9,878 bases of DNA from an uncultured delta proteobacterium (GTDB lineage: Bacteria > Myxococcota_A > Polyangia > Polyangiales > Ga0077539): NCBI GenBank assembly GCA_903885885.1, contig CAISKJ010001717.1, forward strand, positions 1 to 9,878. Direction: 5' to 3'. A program made the translations under genes and the position numbers. The notes beneath the pieces are model-generated. The model was not told the origin of the DNA and made no database searches. It saw only the letters and a program-made list of their open reading frames with translations. Below are positions 1 through 6,796 of the stretch, piece after piece; position 1 is the first letter of the stretch; every line of letters starts with the position of its first letter.

Positions 1-8
1 CATGGAGG

Positions 9-18
9 GTGTGATTCT
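9..18 (+). promoter_or_regulatory. Candidate extended -10 element upstream of the nucleotidyltransferase gene
   Basis: The bases GTGTGATTCT match the GTGTGATACT found before lspA (890-899) at nine of ten positions, and both fit an extended -10 (TGn followed by GATnCT). A -35 cannot be judged because the window begins here. Transcription from it would give a leader of about 110 bases before the GTG start at 136. I see no other convincing signal in the first 135 bases. Inference only. Confidence 0.25.
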
Positions 19-135
19 ACACAACACCCCGGCGCTCGTGGGCGCTTCCTCTCGCGAGTGCGTCGAGGCTCGACGACGAACCCGTCGAGGTGATAGAGCG
101 CAGCGTCCAATGAGCGGCGCGGCGGAGCATTCGGC

Positions 136-853
136 GTGAAGGCAGTGATCCTTGCGGGCGGTCGCGGGCGGCGCCTCGCGCCCTTCACGGTGGCCTTTCC
201 GAAGCCCCTGGTGCCCATCGGCGACCGCGCGGTGCTCGAGATCCTGGTGCGCTCGCTGGTGCGCTCGGGCATCACCGAGATCGTGCTCGCGGTCGACCAC
301 CTCGCCGAGCTCATCATGGCCTACGTCGAGGGCCACCCCGACCTGCGCGACCTCGCGCGGTACCGCTTCGTGCGCGACGTGAAGCCCTCGGGCACCGCGG
401 GGCCCCTCGCGCGCATCGAGGGCCTCGACGAGACCTTCCTCGTGTGCAACGGCGACCTGCTCACGGGCCTCGATTTCAAGGCCCTCGTGGCGCACCACAA
501 GGCCACCGGCGCGGCGCTCACCGTGGCGGTGCACCGCAAGCCCGTGAAGCTCGGCCTCGGCGTGCTCGCCATCGACGACGACGGCGCCGTCACGAAGTAC
601 ACGGAGAAGCCCGTGATGCACTACGACGTGTCGATGGGCGTGTACGTGTACGAGCCGCGCGCGCTCACGTACATCGCGCCGGGCGAGTACCTCGATTTCC
701 CCCGACCTCGTCACGCGGCTCATCGCGGCCGGCGAGCGGGTCAGCGCGTGGCGCAACGACGCCTACTGGCTCGACATCGGCAACCCCGAAGACTACGCCC
801 GCGCGCAAGAAGACGCCGAGGCGGGCAAGGTGCCGGGCGCGACGAGCGCGTGA
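136..853 (+). CDS. NDP-sugar pyrophosphorylase-type nucleotidyltransferase, interrupted by a +1 frameshift
   Basis: This is a GT-A fold nucleotidyltransferase of the family that joins an NTP to a sugar 1-phosphate to make an NDP-sugar and pyrophosphate, feeding cell-surface glycan synthesis. Visible motifs are the N-terminal nucleotide-binding loop (LAGGRGRRLAPFT, residues 6-18), the PKP lysine (K23), the metal-binding NGD (105-107), EKP (157-159) and a late YWLDIGNPEDY segment typical of mannose-1-phosphate guanylyltransferase-like members. The GTG start has GGAG at 123-126. The C run at 699-703 holds one C too many. Before it the frame gives EYLDFP, and after it the frame one base on gives DLVTRLIAAGERVSAWRND and stops at 851-853. 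Correcting it yields 238 residues, a usual length. Uncorrected, the frame runs without a stop into lspA, giving a false fusion of 516 residues. The exact sugar substrate cannot be told from sequence. Confidence 0.85.
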
Positions 854-890
854 TCCAGGGCCGGGCGCCCGCTGGTGGCGCACGGTCGTG

Positions 891-908
891 TGTGATACTC
901 CGCCCCCC
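891..908 (+). promoter_or_regulatory. Candidate promoter of lspA (extended -10 plus C tract)
   Basis: TG at 891-892, one base, then GATACT at 894-899 forms a good extended -10. CCGCCCCCC follows directly at 900-908, and the same nine bases follow the -10-like hexamer at 8533-8538. No good -35 is seen 17 bases upstream. It lies in the 107-base gap between the nucleotidyltransferase stop and the lspA ATG, leaving a leader of roughly 55 bases. This suggests lspA-lgt starts its own transcription unit. Inference from sequence resemblance. Confidence 0.4.
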
Positions 909-960
909 TACGGAATGGCGCGCTCGCGCCGCGACGTTCACGGCACCAGCGACGAGACCT

Positions 961-1686
961 ATGAGCGACGAAGCGAACGACAAGCCCGCCTCCGAGACCG
1001 AGACCCACGCCCCCGCGGAGGCCGTCTCCGACGCGCCCGCGAAGGCCGTCGACGCACCCGCCGCGGAGGAGCCCGCTTCGGCCGCGCCCGTCGTCACCGC
1101 GGGCGACTGGGTGTTCCTCGTCGGCGTGTCGGTGGTCACCGCGGGCCTCGACCTCTGGAGCAAGGCCTGGGCGATGGGCGCGCTCTCGCGCGTGCAGCCC
1201 AACCCGCCGCCCCTGTGCTCGCCGCCGCCGGGCCTGCAGCACTACCTCCCGCAGCGCATGAGCGTGCGCGAGATCCCCATCGTGCGCGACTACCTCGACT
1301 TTCAATACGCCGAGAACTGCGGCGGCGCGTGGGGCCTCCTCCACGGCGCGAGCGAGGCGGTGCGCAGGCCCTTCTTCCTCCTCGTGACGGTGGGGGCCAT
1401 CGCCTTCATCGTGCACCTCTACCGCGGCCTCGAGAAGGGGCAGACCTCGACGAAGTGGGCGCTCCCCCTCGTGCTCGGCGGCGCCATCGGCAACCTCGTC
1501 GACCGCGTGCGCCTCGGCTACGTCGTCGACTTCATTCACATGCACCTGAAGACGCGCGCGCACTGGCCCACCTACAACGTGGCCGACATCGCCATCACCG
1601 TCGGCATCGGCCTCATGCTGCTCGAGTACGTGATCGGCCCCAAGCCCGGCGCGAAGCCCGCGTCGAAGCCCGCCGCGGCCGCGTAG
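961..1686 (+). CDS. lspA: Lipoprotein signal peptidase (signal peptidase II) with long N-terminal extension
   Basis: LspA is the inner-membrane aspartyl protease that removes the signal peptide from diacylglyceryl-modified prolipoproteins. The 241-residue product carries the family signatures: DLWSK after the first membrane segment (about 49-66), ENCGGAWG with N119, GNLVDR with catalytic D181, and YNVADI with catalytic D209. The 28-residue spacing of the two aspartates is normal. The family is usually about 160 residues. The excess is an Ala/Pro/Glu-rich cytoplasmic N-terminal extension (residues 1-45), a longer Pro-rich periplasmic loop (about 79-104, with a cysteine at 86) and a Lys/Pro/Ala tail. 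Residue 120, inside the asparagine motif, is Cys. The ATG at 961 is chosen because the upstream bases in this frame belong to the shifted frame of the preceding gene; its Shine-Dalgarno is weak. lgt follows after 55 bases, so the two are probably cotranscribed. Confidence 0.96.
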   Translation: MSDEANDKPASETETHAPAEAVSDAPAKAVDAPAAEEPASAAPVVTAGDWVFLVGVSVVTAGLDLWSKAWAMGALSRVQPNPPPLCSPPPGLQHYLPQRMSVREIPIVRDYLDFQYAENCGGAWGLLHGASEAVRRPFFLLVTVGAIAFIVHLYRGLEKGQTSTKWALPLVLGGAIGNLVDRVRLGYVVDFIHMHLKTRAHWPTYNVADIAITVGIGLMLLEYVIGPKPGAKPASKPAAAA

Positions 1687-1741
1687 CGCCGCCGCCTTCG
1701 CCTCGCGCACCCTCTTCCTACCGCACCCGCAGGAGCTCCCG

Positions 1742-2697
1742 ATGCGCCCCGTCATTCTCAGCCTGCTGGGCATCGACGTGCCGGCGTACTTCGCGATGCT
1801 CACCATCGGCTTCGCGCTCGCCACGTACGTCGGCGCGCGCCAGGTGGCCCGCCTCGGCCTCGACCGCGAGGTCATCATCGACCTCGGCCTCGCCATGGTC
1901 ATCGCGGGCGTCGTGGGCTCGCGCATCCTCCACGTGATCGCCGACGGATACTTCTGGGACTACGTGCACCTCTGCACCGATCCCTCCAAGGTCGATTGGC
2001 ACATCTCGCGCTCGCACTGTCTTCATCGCACCGTCGACGGCCTGTGGGATCAGGCGCGCGGCGTGTGCCACCCGCGCGAGGCCAACTGCTTCGCCTGGGC
2101 GGCCTTCTGGGCGGGGGGGCTCACCTACTACGGCGGCCTCATCGGGCCACGGGGTACGCGGTGTACTTCCTCCGCCGCGAGGGCTTTCCCTTCTTGAAGG
2201 CCGCCGACATGGCGGGCTTCGGCGTGGCCCTCGGGCTCGCGTGGGGCCGCATGGGGTGCTTCCTCGCGGGCTGCTGCTTCGGCGTCGAGCACCACGGCCC
2301 CCTCGCCGCGTACTTCCCCCCGTGGAGCCCCGCGAGCGAGGCGCAGTTCAAGGCCCACAAGCTCCACAGCGAGTCCTTCGCCGCGCTGCCCGTGCACCCG
2401 ACGCAGCTCTACGAGTCGATCGGGTGCCTCGTCATCGCCCTCGCGGCCTACGCCGTGGTGACGCCGCGCAAGCGCTACGACGGCCAGGTGTTTCTGTTCT
2501 TCCTCGTCACGTACTCGGTGCTGCGCGCGCTCATCGAGGTGCTCCGCAACGACGACCGCGGCGGCCTCCTCGGGCTCAGCACCTCGCAGCTCATCTCGGT
2601 GCTCATCACCGTCGCGGCCATCCCGGCGTCGCGCTACTTCCGCGCGCGCGCCGAGTCGATCCGCCGGTTTCGCGACACCCCACCCACCGTGGGGTAG
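1742..2697 (+). CDS. lgt: Phosphatidylglycerol-prolipoprotein diacylglyceryl transferase, interrupted by a -1 frameshift
   Basis: Lgt is the polytopic inner-membrane enzyme that moves diacylglyceryl from phosphatidylglycerol to the lipobox cysteine, the step before LspA. The ATG has AGGAG at 1731-1735. One G is missing from the GGG at 2144-2146: the upstream frame gives AGGLTYYGGLIG, and after a one-base shift the next frame continues TGYAVYFLRREG to the stop at 2695-2697. Restored, it is 318 residues; E. coli Lgt is 291. Motifs in restored numbering are GGLTYYGGLIG (125-135), GRMGCFLAGCCFG (169-181, conserved R170), HPTQLYE (219-225) and KRYDGQVF...LRALIEVLR (244-269). The position of E. coli H103 is Tyr130, a variant I recall from other Lgt proteins with an FYGG-type motif. 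A loop at about 70-120 is longer than usual and holds four cysteines (78, 93, 109, 116). Identity is firm; the frameshift is probably an error. Confidence 0.94.
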
Positions 2698-2700
2698 CTT
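2695..2700 (+). promoter_or_regulatory. Possible -10 element of the lipoprotein gene
   Basis: TAGCTT fits TAnnnT and overlaps the lgt stop codon. It is followed by CGCGGCC and then the ATG at 2709. A start point about seven bases downstream would fall on or next to that ATG, giving a leaderless mRNA, which would fit the lack of a Shine-Dalgarno. The gene could instead be read through from lgt. Weak evidence. Confidence 0.25.
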
Positions 2701-2708
2701 CGCGGCCT

Positions 2709-3590
2709 ATGCTCCGCGAAACGCTCTGCCTCCTCGCGATCGGCGCCGCCGCGCTGGGATGCTCCTCGACCGACGGGCGCCCCGGCACCAACACTACGCT
2801 CTGCGTGCCCGTCGACGGCGGTGCCCCCTGCCGCGGCATCTTCGGCGGTCCCGGCGGCGGCGCGACGCCCACGCTCGACAGCGGCGTCACGCCCGGCGAC
2901 GCGGGCACCGCCGATGCGCCCGCGCTCACCGTGTCGGGCACGCTTCGCTTGTTCCAAGACCTTCCGCCGCGCACCACCCGCATCGCAGGCACCACCGGGT
3001 GGACGATCCGCGCGCTCCCCACCCTCGACGGCGCCGACGCAGGCGCGGACACCGCGCTCGAGGCCACCACCGGCGGGGCAGGGGAGTTCACGCTCGCGGG
3101 CGTTCCCCCCGTGGCCACGTCGCCCACCACGGGGCTCCCCTCGTTCTGGCTCGCGGCCAGCTTTCCCGTCATGGGCAACCTGGGGTCGATGTTCGAAGTG
3201 CCCGCCGAGACGCGCGCCGTCGACCTGCAGGCCGTCACCGACGACACGCTGCGCACGTCGCTCAACGCCGCCGGGCTCGTGCAGGCCGACGACCGCGCGC
3301 TCATCGCGGTGTGGGTCCGCGAGTCACGCGTCGCCGGCGCGCGCTCCGTCGAAGGGGTTTCGCTCGAGGCCGACGGACAGTCGTCGCAGACGCTCTACGA
3401 CGCCGCCTCGGGCCTCATGGAGCCCTCGGGCACGGGCACCGGCCCGCTGGGCTTCGCGGTGCTCCCCAACGTGCCCGTGACGAGCTCCGGCGACGGCCTG
3501 GTCACCGTGCGCGGCTCGCGCTTCACGCGACCCTACGCGGTGCGCGTGCGGCGTCAGACCGTGACGTGGCTGGTGCTTACCGCGAGCTGA
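2709..3590 (+). CDS. Predicted lipoprotein with transthyretin-like (carboxypeptidase regulatory-like) repeats
   Basis: A 293-residue secreted lipoprotein of no assigned function. Residues 1-18 form a type II signal peptide: an Arg and Glu near the start, a hydrophobic stretch, and a lipobox ending ALGC with C18 followed by Ser-Ser. A short loop with C32 and C41 could be a disulfide, then comes a Gly/Thr/Asp/Ala-rich low-complexity stretch (45-72). Residues about 73-133 (TVSGTLRLF ... GEFTLAGVPP) read as a beta-sandwich of the carboxypeptidase regulatory-like kind. A second, looser copy may span 215-270, where LGFAVLPNVPV echoes EFTLAGVPP. The protein is expected on the inner or outer membrane facing the periplasm or surface. 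It starts 11 bases after lgt with no Shine-Dalgarno, so this ATG rests on the signal peptide fit. Its own lipidation would need the two enzymes encoded just upstream. Confidence 0.85.
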   Translation: MLRETLCLLAIGAAALGCSSTDGRPGTNTTLCVPVDGGAPCRGIFGGPGGGATPTLDSGVTPGDAGTADAPALTVSGTLRLFQDLPPRTTRIAGTTGWTIRALPTLDGADAGADTALEATTGGAGEFTLAGVPPVATSPTTGLPSFWLAASFPVMGNLGSMFEVPAETRAVDLQAVTDDTLRTSLNAAGLVQADDRALIAVWVRESRVAGARSVEGVSLEADGQSSQTLYDAASGLMEPSGTGTGPLGFAVLPNVPVTSSGDGLVTVRGSRFTRPYAVRVRRQTVTWLVLTAS

Positions 3591-3615
3591 GAGGGAGCGA
3601 GGGGGGAGGGCTCAG
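3587..3615. other. Short inverted repeat across the convergent stop codons, with a purine tract
   Basis: CTGAG at 3587-3591 and CTCAG at 3611-3615 are complementary and contain the stop codons of the two convergent genes, which lie only 21 bases apart. Between them is a run of almost pure purines (3589-3610). The five-base stem with a long loop and no T run is poor for an intrinsic terminator. I record it because both units must end near here. Confidence 0.2.
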
Positions 3616-5522
3616 TCTTCGAGCGACGCGCGGTGGCCGCTGTGCTCTTCGAGGCCGAGCTCGCGCGCCATCGCGCGGAGGCACGCGAGCGGGCGACCGC
3701 GGTGCACGCGCACGTAGGGGACCTGCCCCTTGCGGCACGCCTGGCTGATCTGCCCGTCGATGGAGTGCGAGAGAAAGCCCGTCGCGCCGAGCACGAAGTT
3801 GTACGAGCCCGATTGAATGGGGCCCACCAGCGACTGGCGGCGCTTGGTTTCGCCCGCAGACCAGTCGAGGTCTTCGAACTCGAAGATTTCCTTCAACCGC
3901 TTTTGCAGGTTGGGGTCGGCGCGGTTGCTCACGAAGAGCGCGCGCTTGCCCTTGGTGTACCGCGCGATGGGGCCGCGCAGCGCCTCGGGGATCGCGTTCG
4001 CGTCGGTCGACGGATCGGAGGGCGACTCCGGCGGCTCGGGCTCGATGGGCTCCGGCGGCGGAGGCATCTGCGAAGGCGTCGGCAGCGCGACCTCCTTCTG
4101 CAGCTTCGAGAAGCGCCTGCGCATGCGCCGGTCGGCGCCCGGGAGGTCGCCCGCGTCGAGGGCCAGCACGTGGTCTTTGAAGGGCCGCATGGCGCTCACG
4201 ATCACGCCGAGGTGCGTGTCAGAGTATGTCAGGGCCTTCGCGAGCCACGCGTTGAAGGTCGTCGCGTCGACGCCCTCCTCGGTGGGCTTCGGGGGGTTGG
4301 TGAAGAGCTCGCGGATCTCGCGGTTGCGCGCGATGGTCTCGGGGTCGAGGCCGAGAATGGCGGCCCAGCTGCGGTCGGGGCTCCAGTCGGGGTCGAGCGT
4401 GCGCGCGGCGTCGCCGAAGCGCGAGGCGTTCTCACGGATCCAGAAGCGGAAGCGCCCCATGAGGGCGCCCCACTGAATGGGGTTGTTCGTCGTCTCGCGC
4501 GCCCACCGGAGCTTGCGCGCCCAGTCGAGGAACTTGCCCGGCTCGGGCGTCTCTTGCAGCGTGGCGGGCGAGCCGATGGGGCCCGAGAGCGCCTCGACGT
4601 CGCGGATCACGTCGACCAGCATGCCGTCGGCGTCGCGCGGCGGCGGCGAGAGCCGCGCCACGTCGGACCAGCCGTAGCCGTCGCGGCCGCGGTTCTCGTC
4701 GTCTTCTTCGACCTGGCGCACGTTGCGCTCGGCCATGTCGCACGCCTCTTGCCAGTTGGTCGGCGGGCGATCGACCTGCATCGTGAGGTCGGCCACGACG
4801 TCTTCCGGGCGCGTGGTGACCTTGAGGGCGCGCACCGAGCCGGGCCACCAGGTCTGACAATAGCCCGTGAGCACACGAGCGATGGTGGCCACCGCCGTGT
4901 CGATCTTGGCGTCGTCGGGGTAGGCCATCTGCGCGGCGCGGGCCCGCGCGATCCACCCCAGGAGCACGAGGCGCTGACGGCGCGGCGAGGCGAGCGCGAG
5001 CTCTTCGGAGTCGGTCTCGATCTGGCGGCGCATCGATTTGAGCTCGTCGAGCACCTCGCGCGTCGAGGGGAGGCGCGGCACCTCGACGGGCGGCGCCTCG
5101 GGCGGCGGCGCGGGCGCGGGCTTCGCAGCCGCGACGGGCGCCTCGGGGGGAGGGGGGGCCAGCGGGGCTTCGGGCGCGGCCACCGTCACAGCGTTGGGCA
5201 CTGTGACGTCGGCTGGCGCGGGCACCGGCGCTGCGGTGGGGGCTTCGGCGGCTTCGACGGCGGGAGCAGCGGCGGGAGCGATCGAGGTGCGGGTGCCGAG
5301 GTTGGGCGCATCGGCGTACCGTTCGAATAGTTGCCGCGCGAGGCGTGATGGTAATGCGCGCGAGAGGGCGTCACGCAGGGCGCCCGACGCGTCGGCCCCC
5401 ATGCCCAGCCAGCGATCGTCGTCGGAGACGATCAAGCACTCACACCACTCGCTCTGTCGAATGAAGACCTGGTATCCCGCAGTCTGTAGAACGCGCTTCG
5501 TCTTTTCTGTGTCGTCTATCAT
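3612..5522 (-). CDS. Multidomain protein with C-terminal DUF2325-like domain, third gene of the hut operon
   Basis: A 636-residue protein of unknown function with no signal peptide or membrane segment, so probably cytoplasmic. Residues 1-70 form a small compact domain (YQVFIRQSEWCECLIVSDD, then WLGMGADASGALRDALSRALPS). Residues 78-150 are an Ala/Pro linker. Residues 153-480 are mostly helical and rich in Trp and charged residues. Residues 484-508 are a Pro/Glu/Ser linker. Residues 525-620 resemble DUF2325: RALFVSNRADPNLQKRLKE, a strand YNFVLGATGFLSHSIDGQIS, and CRKGQVPYVRVHRGRPLACLRAMA, suggesting a Rossmann-like alpha/beta fold. The frame is open further upstream, but ATG 5522 has GGAG at 5530-5527 and overlaps the hutI stop as ATGA, so I take it as the start. 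Operon position links it to histidine use, but no enzymatic role can be read from sequence. Confidence 0.85.
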   Translation of the reverse strand: MIDDTEKTKRVLQTAGYQVFIRQSEWCECLIVSDDDRWLGMGADASGALRDALSRALPSRLARQLFERYADAPNLGTRTSIAPAAAPAVEAAEAPTAAPVPAPADVTVPNAVTVAAPEAPLAPPPPEAPVAAAKPAPAPPPEAPPVEVPRLPSTREVLDELKSMRRQIETDSEELALASPRRQRLVLLGWIARARAAQMAYPDDAKIDTAVATIARVLTGYCQTWWPGSVRALKVTTRPEDVVADLTMQVDRPPTNWQEACDMAERNVRQVEEDDENRGRDGYGWSDVARLSPPPRDADGMLVDVIRDVEALSGPIGSPATLQETPEPGKFLDWARKLRWARETTNNPIQWGALMGRFRFWIRENASRFGDAARTLDPDWSPDRSWAAILGLDPETIARNREIRELFTNPPKPTEEGVDATTFNAWLAKALTYSDTHLGVIVSAMRPFKDHVLALDAGDLPGADRRMRRRFSKLQKEVALPTPSQMPPPPEPIEPEPPESPSDPSTDANAIPEALRGPIARYTKGKRALFVSNRADPNLQKRLKEIFEFEDLDWSAGETKRRQSLVGPIQSGSYNFVLGATGFLSHSIDGQISQACRKGQVPYVRVHRGRPLACLRAMARELGLEEHSGHRASLED

Positions 5523-6796
5523 GAGTCTCCGAATCGTCTCGCTTGAGGGGAGGGCGCACGCGCTGAGGACCACGACGCGACAGGCCCTCCGAACGCGTAC
5601 GGCAGTGCCTCCCACGAAGCAAGATCGAACAACACGACGTCGGCCGCGGCGCCGCGCGCGAGGTGTCCGCAATTGGACACACCCAACGACACAGCCGCCG
5701 CGCGGGTGATCGCGTGCCACGCCTCGACCGTCGTGAGGCCCATCTGCCGTACGCCGAAGGCCGCCATGAGGGTGAGGTTCTCCGTGCGGCTCGTGCCTGG
5801 ATTGCAGTCGGTTGCGAGGGCCACGGGCACCCCGAGCGCGCGCATGCGCCGCGCGTCCGGTGGCGTCTGACCCAAGGAGAACGCCGCGCCCGGAAGCAGC
5901 ACGGCGGTCACGCCCGCTTCGGCCATCGCGCGCAGCCCCTCATCGGACACGTGCTCCAGGTGATCGGCGCTCGCGGCGCCCAGTTCGGCGGCGAGCTCGG
6001 CCCCGCCCACGTCTTCGAATTGCCCCACGTGGAGCCGCGCCCGGAGGCCCATCGCGCGCGCCGCCTCGAGCACCGGACGCGCCTCGGCCACCGAGAAGCC
6101 CGGCCCGTCGATGTAGGCATCGATGAAGCGCGCCTTGCCCTGCGCCACCACCGCGGGGAGCATCGCGTTGCGCACGCTCGCGAGGTAGCGCGCGCGGCCG
6201 TCGGGCGCGCCGCGCAGCTCCGGCGGCACCGCGTGGAGCGGCAGAAACGTGGGCACGACGCCCGCGCACGCCGCCATCGCGTCGAGGCATCGAAGCTCGT
6301 GACGCGCCTCGAGCGCGTAGCCCGTCTTCACCTCGACGGTGGTCACCCCGTACGAGCGCATGCGCGCCACGCGGGCCCGCAAGAGCGCCACGAGGTCTTC
6401 ATCGGAGCACGCGCGGAGGCTTCGCACCGATGCGGCGATGCCGCCGCCCGCGGCCGCGATCTCGGCGTAGCTCGCGCCCTGCACCCGCAGCGAGAACTCG
6501 TGCGCGCGGTCGCCCGCGAAGAGCGCGTGCGTGTGCGCGTCGACGAGGCCCGGCGCCAGCACGCGATCGCCCGCCTCGATGACCTCGGCGTCGGGCGCGA
6601 GCTCCACCGCGCGCTCGACCTCGGCGGTGGTGCCCACGGCGACGATCACCCCGTCGCAGGCCGCCACGGCGCCGTCGTGCACGAGGCCGAGGTGCGATGG
6701 ATCCCACGTGCCCTTCGCGTCGCGCGGAGGCAGCGCATCGCCCATCGTGAGCATCTCGCGCGCGTGCCGCACGAGCAGCGTCGCGCGAGGCCTCAT
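5519..6796 (-). CDS. hutI: Imidazolonepropionase
   Basis: HutI hydrolyses 4-imidazolone-5-propionate to N-formimidoyl-L-glutamate, the third step of histidine degradation, in the cytoplasm. The 425-residue product is near the usual 400-415 and belongs to the metal-dependent amidohydrolase superfamily. Metal ligands are H88 and H90 (DAHTHALFAG), H256 (LHVGQF) and D330 (ATDCNPGTS), with H279 in ADHLEH as the second active-site histidine. KTGY (157-160) is also family-typical. The ATG at 6796 overlaps the hutU stop as ATGA, which fixes the start; the frame extends further upstream inside hutU but that part is Arg-rich shadow. The last 25 residues (VASWSSARAPSPQ...) do not look like the usual hydrophobic strand ending this family, so the tail is either divergent or affected by an indel. 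The stop overlaps the next start. Confidence 0.96.
   Translation of the reverse strand: MRPRATLLVRHAREMLTMGDALPPRDAKGTWDPSHLGLVHDGAVAACDGVIVAVGTTAEVERAVELAPDAEVIEAGDRVLAPGLVDAHTHALFAGDRAHEFSLRVQGASYAEIAAAGGGIAASVRSLRACSDEDLVALLRARVARMRSYGVTTVEVKTGYALEARHELRCLDAMAACAGVVPTFLPLHAVPPELRGAPDGRARYLASVRNAMLPAVVAQGKARFIDAYIDGPGFSVAEARPVLEAARAMGLRARLHVGQFEDVGGAELAAELGAASADHLEHVSDEGLRAMAEAGVTAVLLPGAAFSLGQTPPDARRMRALGVPVALATDCNPGTSRTENLTLMAAFGVRQMGLTTVEAWHAITRAAAVSLGVSNCGHLARGAAADVVLFDLASWEALPYAFGGPVASWSSARAPSPQARRFGDS

Noticed and set aside
2..139. A 45-codon open frame starting ATG at 2 and ending in TGA that overlaps the GTG start of the nucleotidyltransferase.
   Set aside because: The product is Arg-rich with no family resemblance, the start has no visible ribosome binding site because the window begins there, and the Arg-rich stretch is typical of shadow frames in high-GC DNA.
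136..1686. A natural 516-residue nucleotidyltransferase-LspA fusion protein.
   Set aside because: The joining segment after residue 189 is Arg/Ala-rich nonsense, while the alternate frame restores a conserved C-terminus and stop. The fusion follows from one extra C.
2111..2117. Run of seven G bases in lgt as the site of the frameshift.
   Set aside because: The upstream frame stays correct through WAGGLTYYGGL after this run, so the shift lies later, at 2144-2146.
5038..5290. Repetitive GC-rich stretch that might be a DNA repeat array.
   Set aside because: It encodes the Ala/Pro linker of the DUF2325 protein; the apparent repetition is codon bias in low-complexity protein, with no fixed unit length.
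3633..5330. Long plus-strand open frame opposite the DUF2325 protein gene.
   Set aside because: The translation is Arg/Gly/Val/His-rich without domains. The minus-strand frame has sensible domain structure, a good start and operon overlap.
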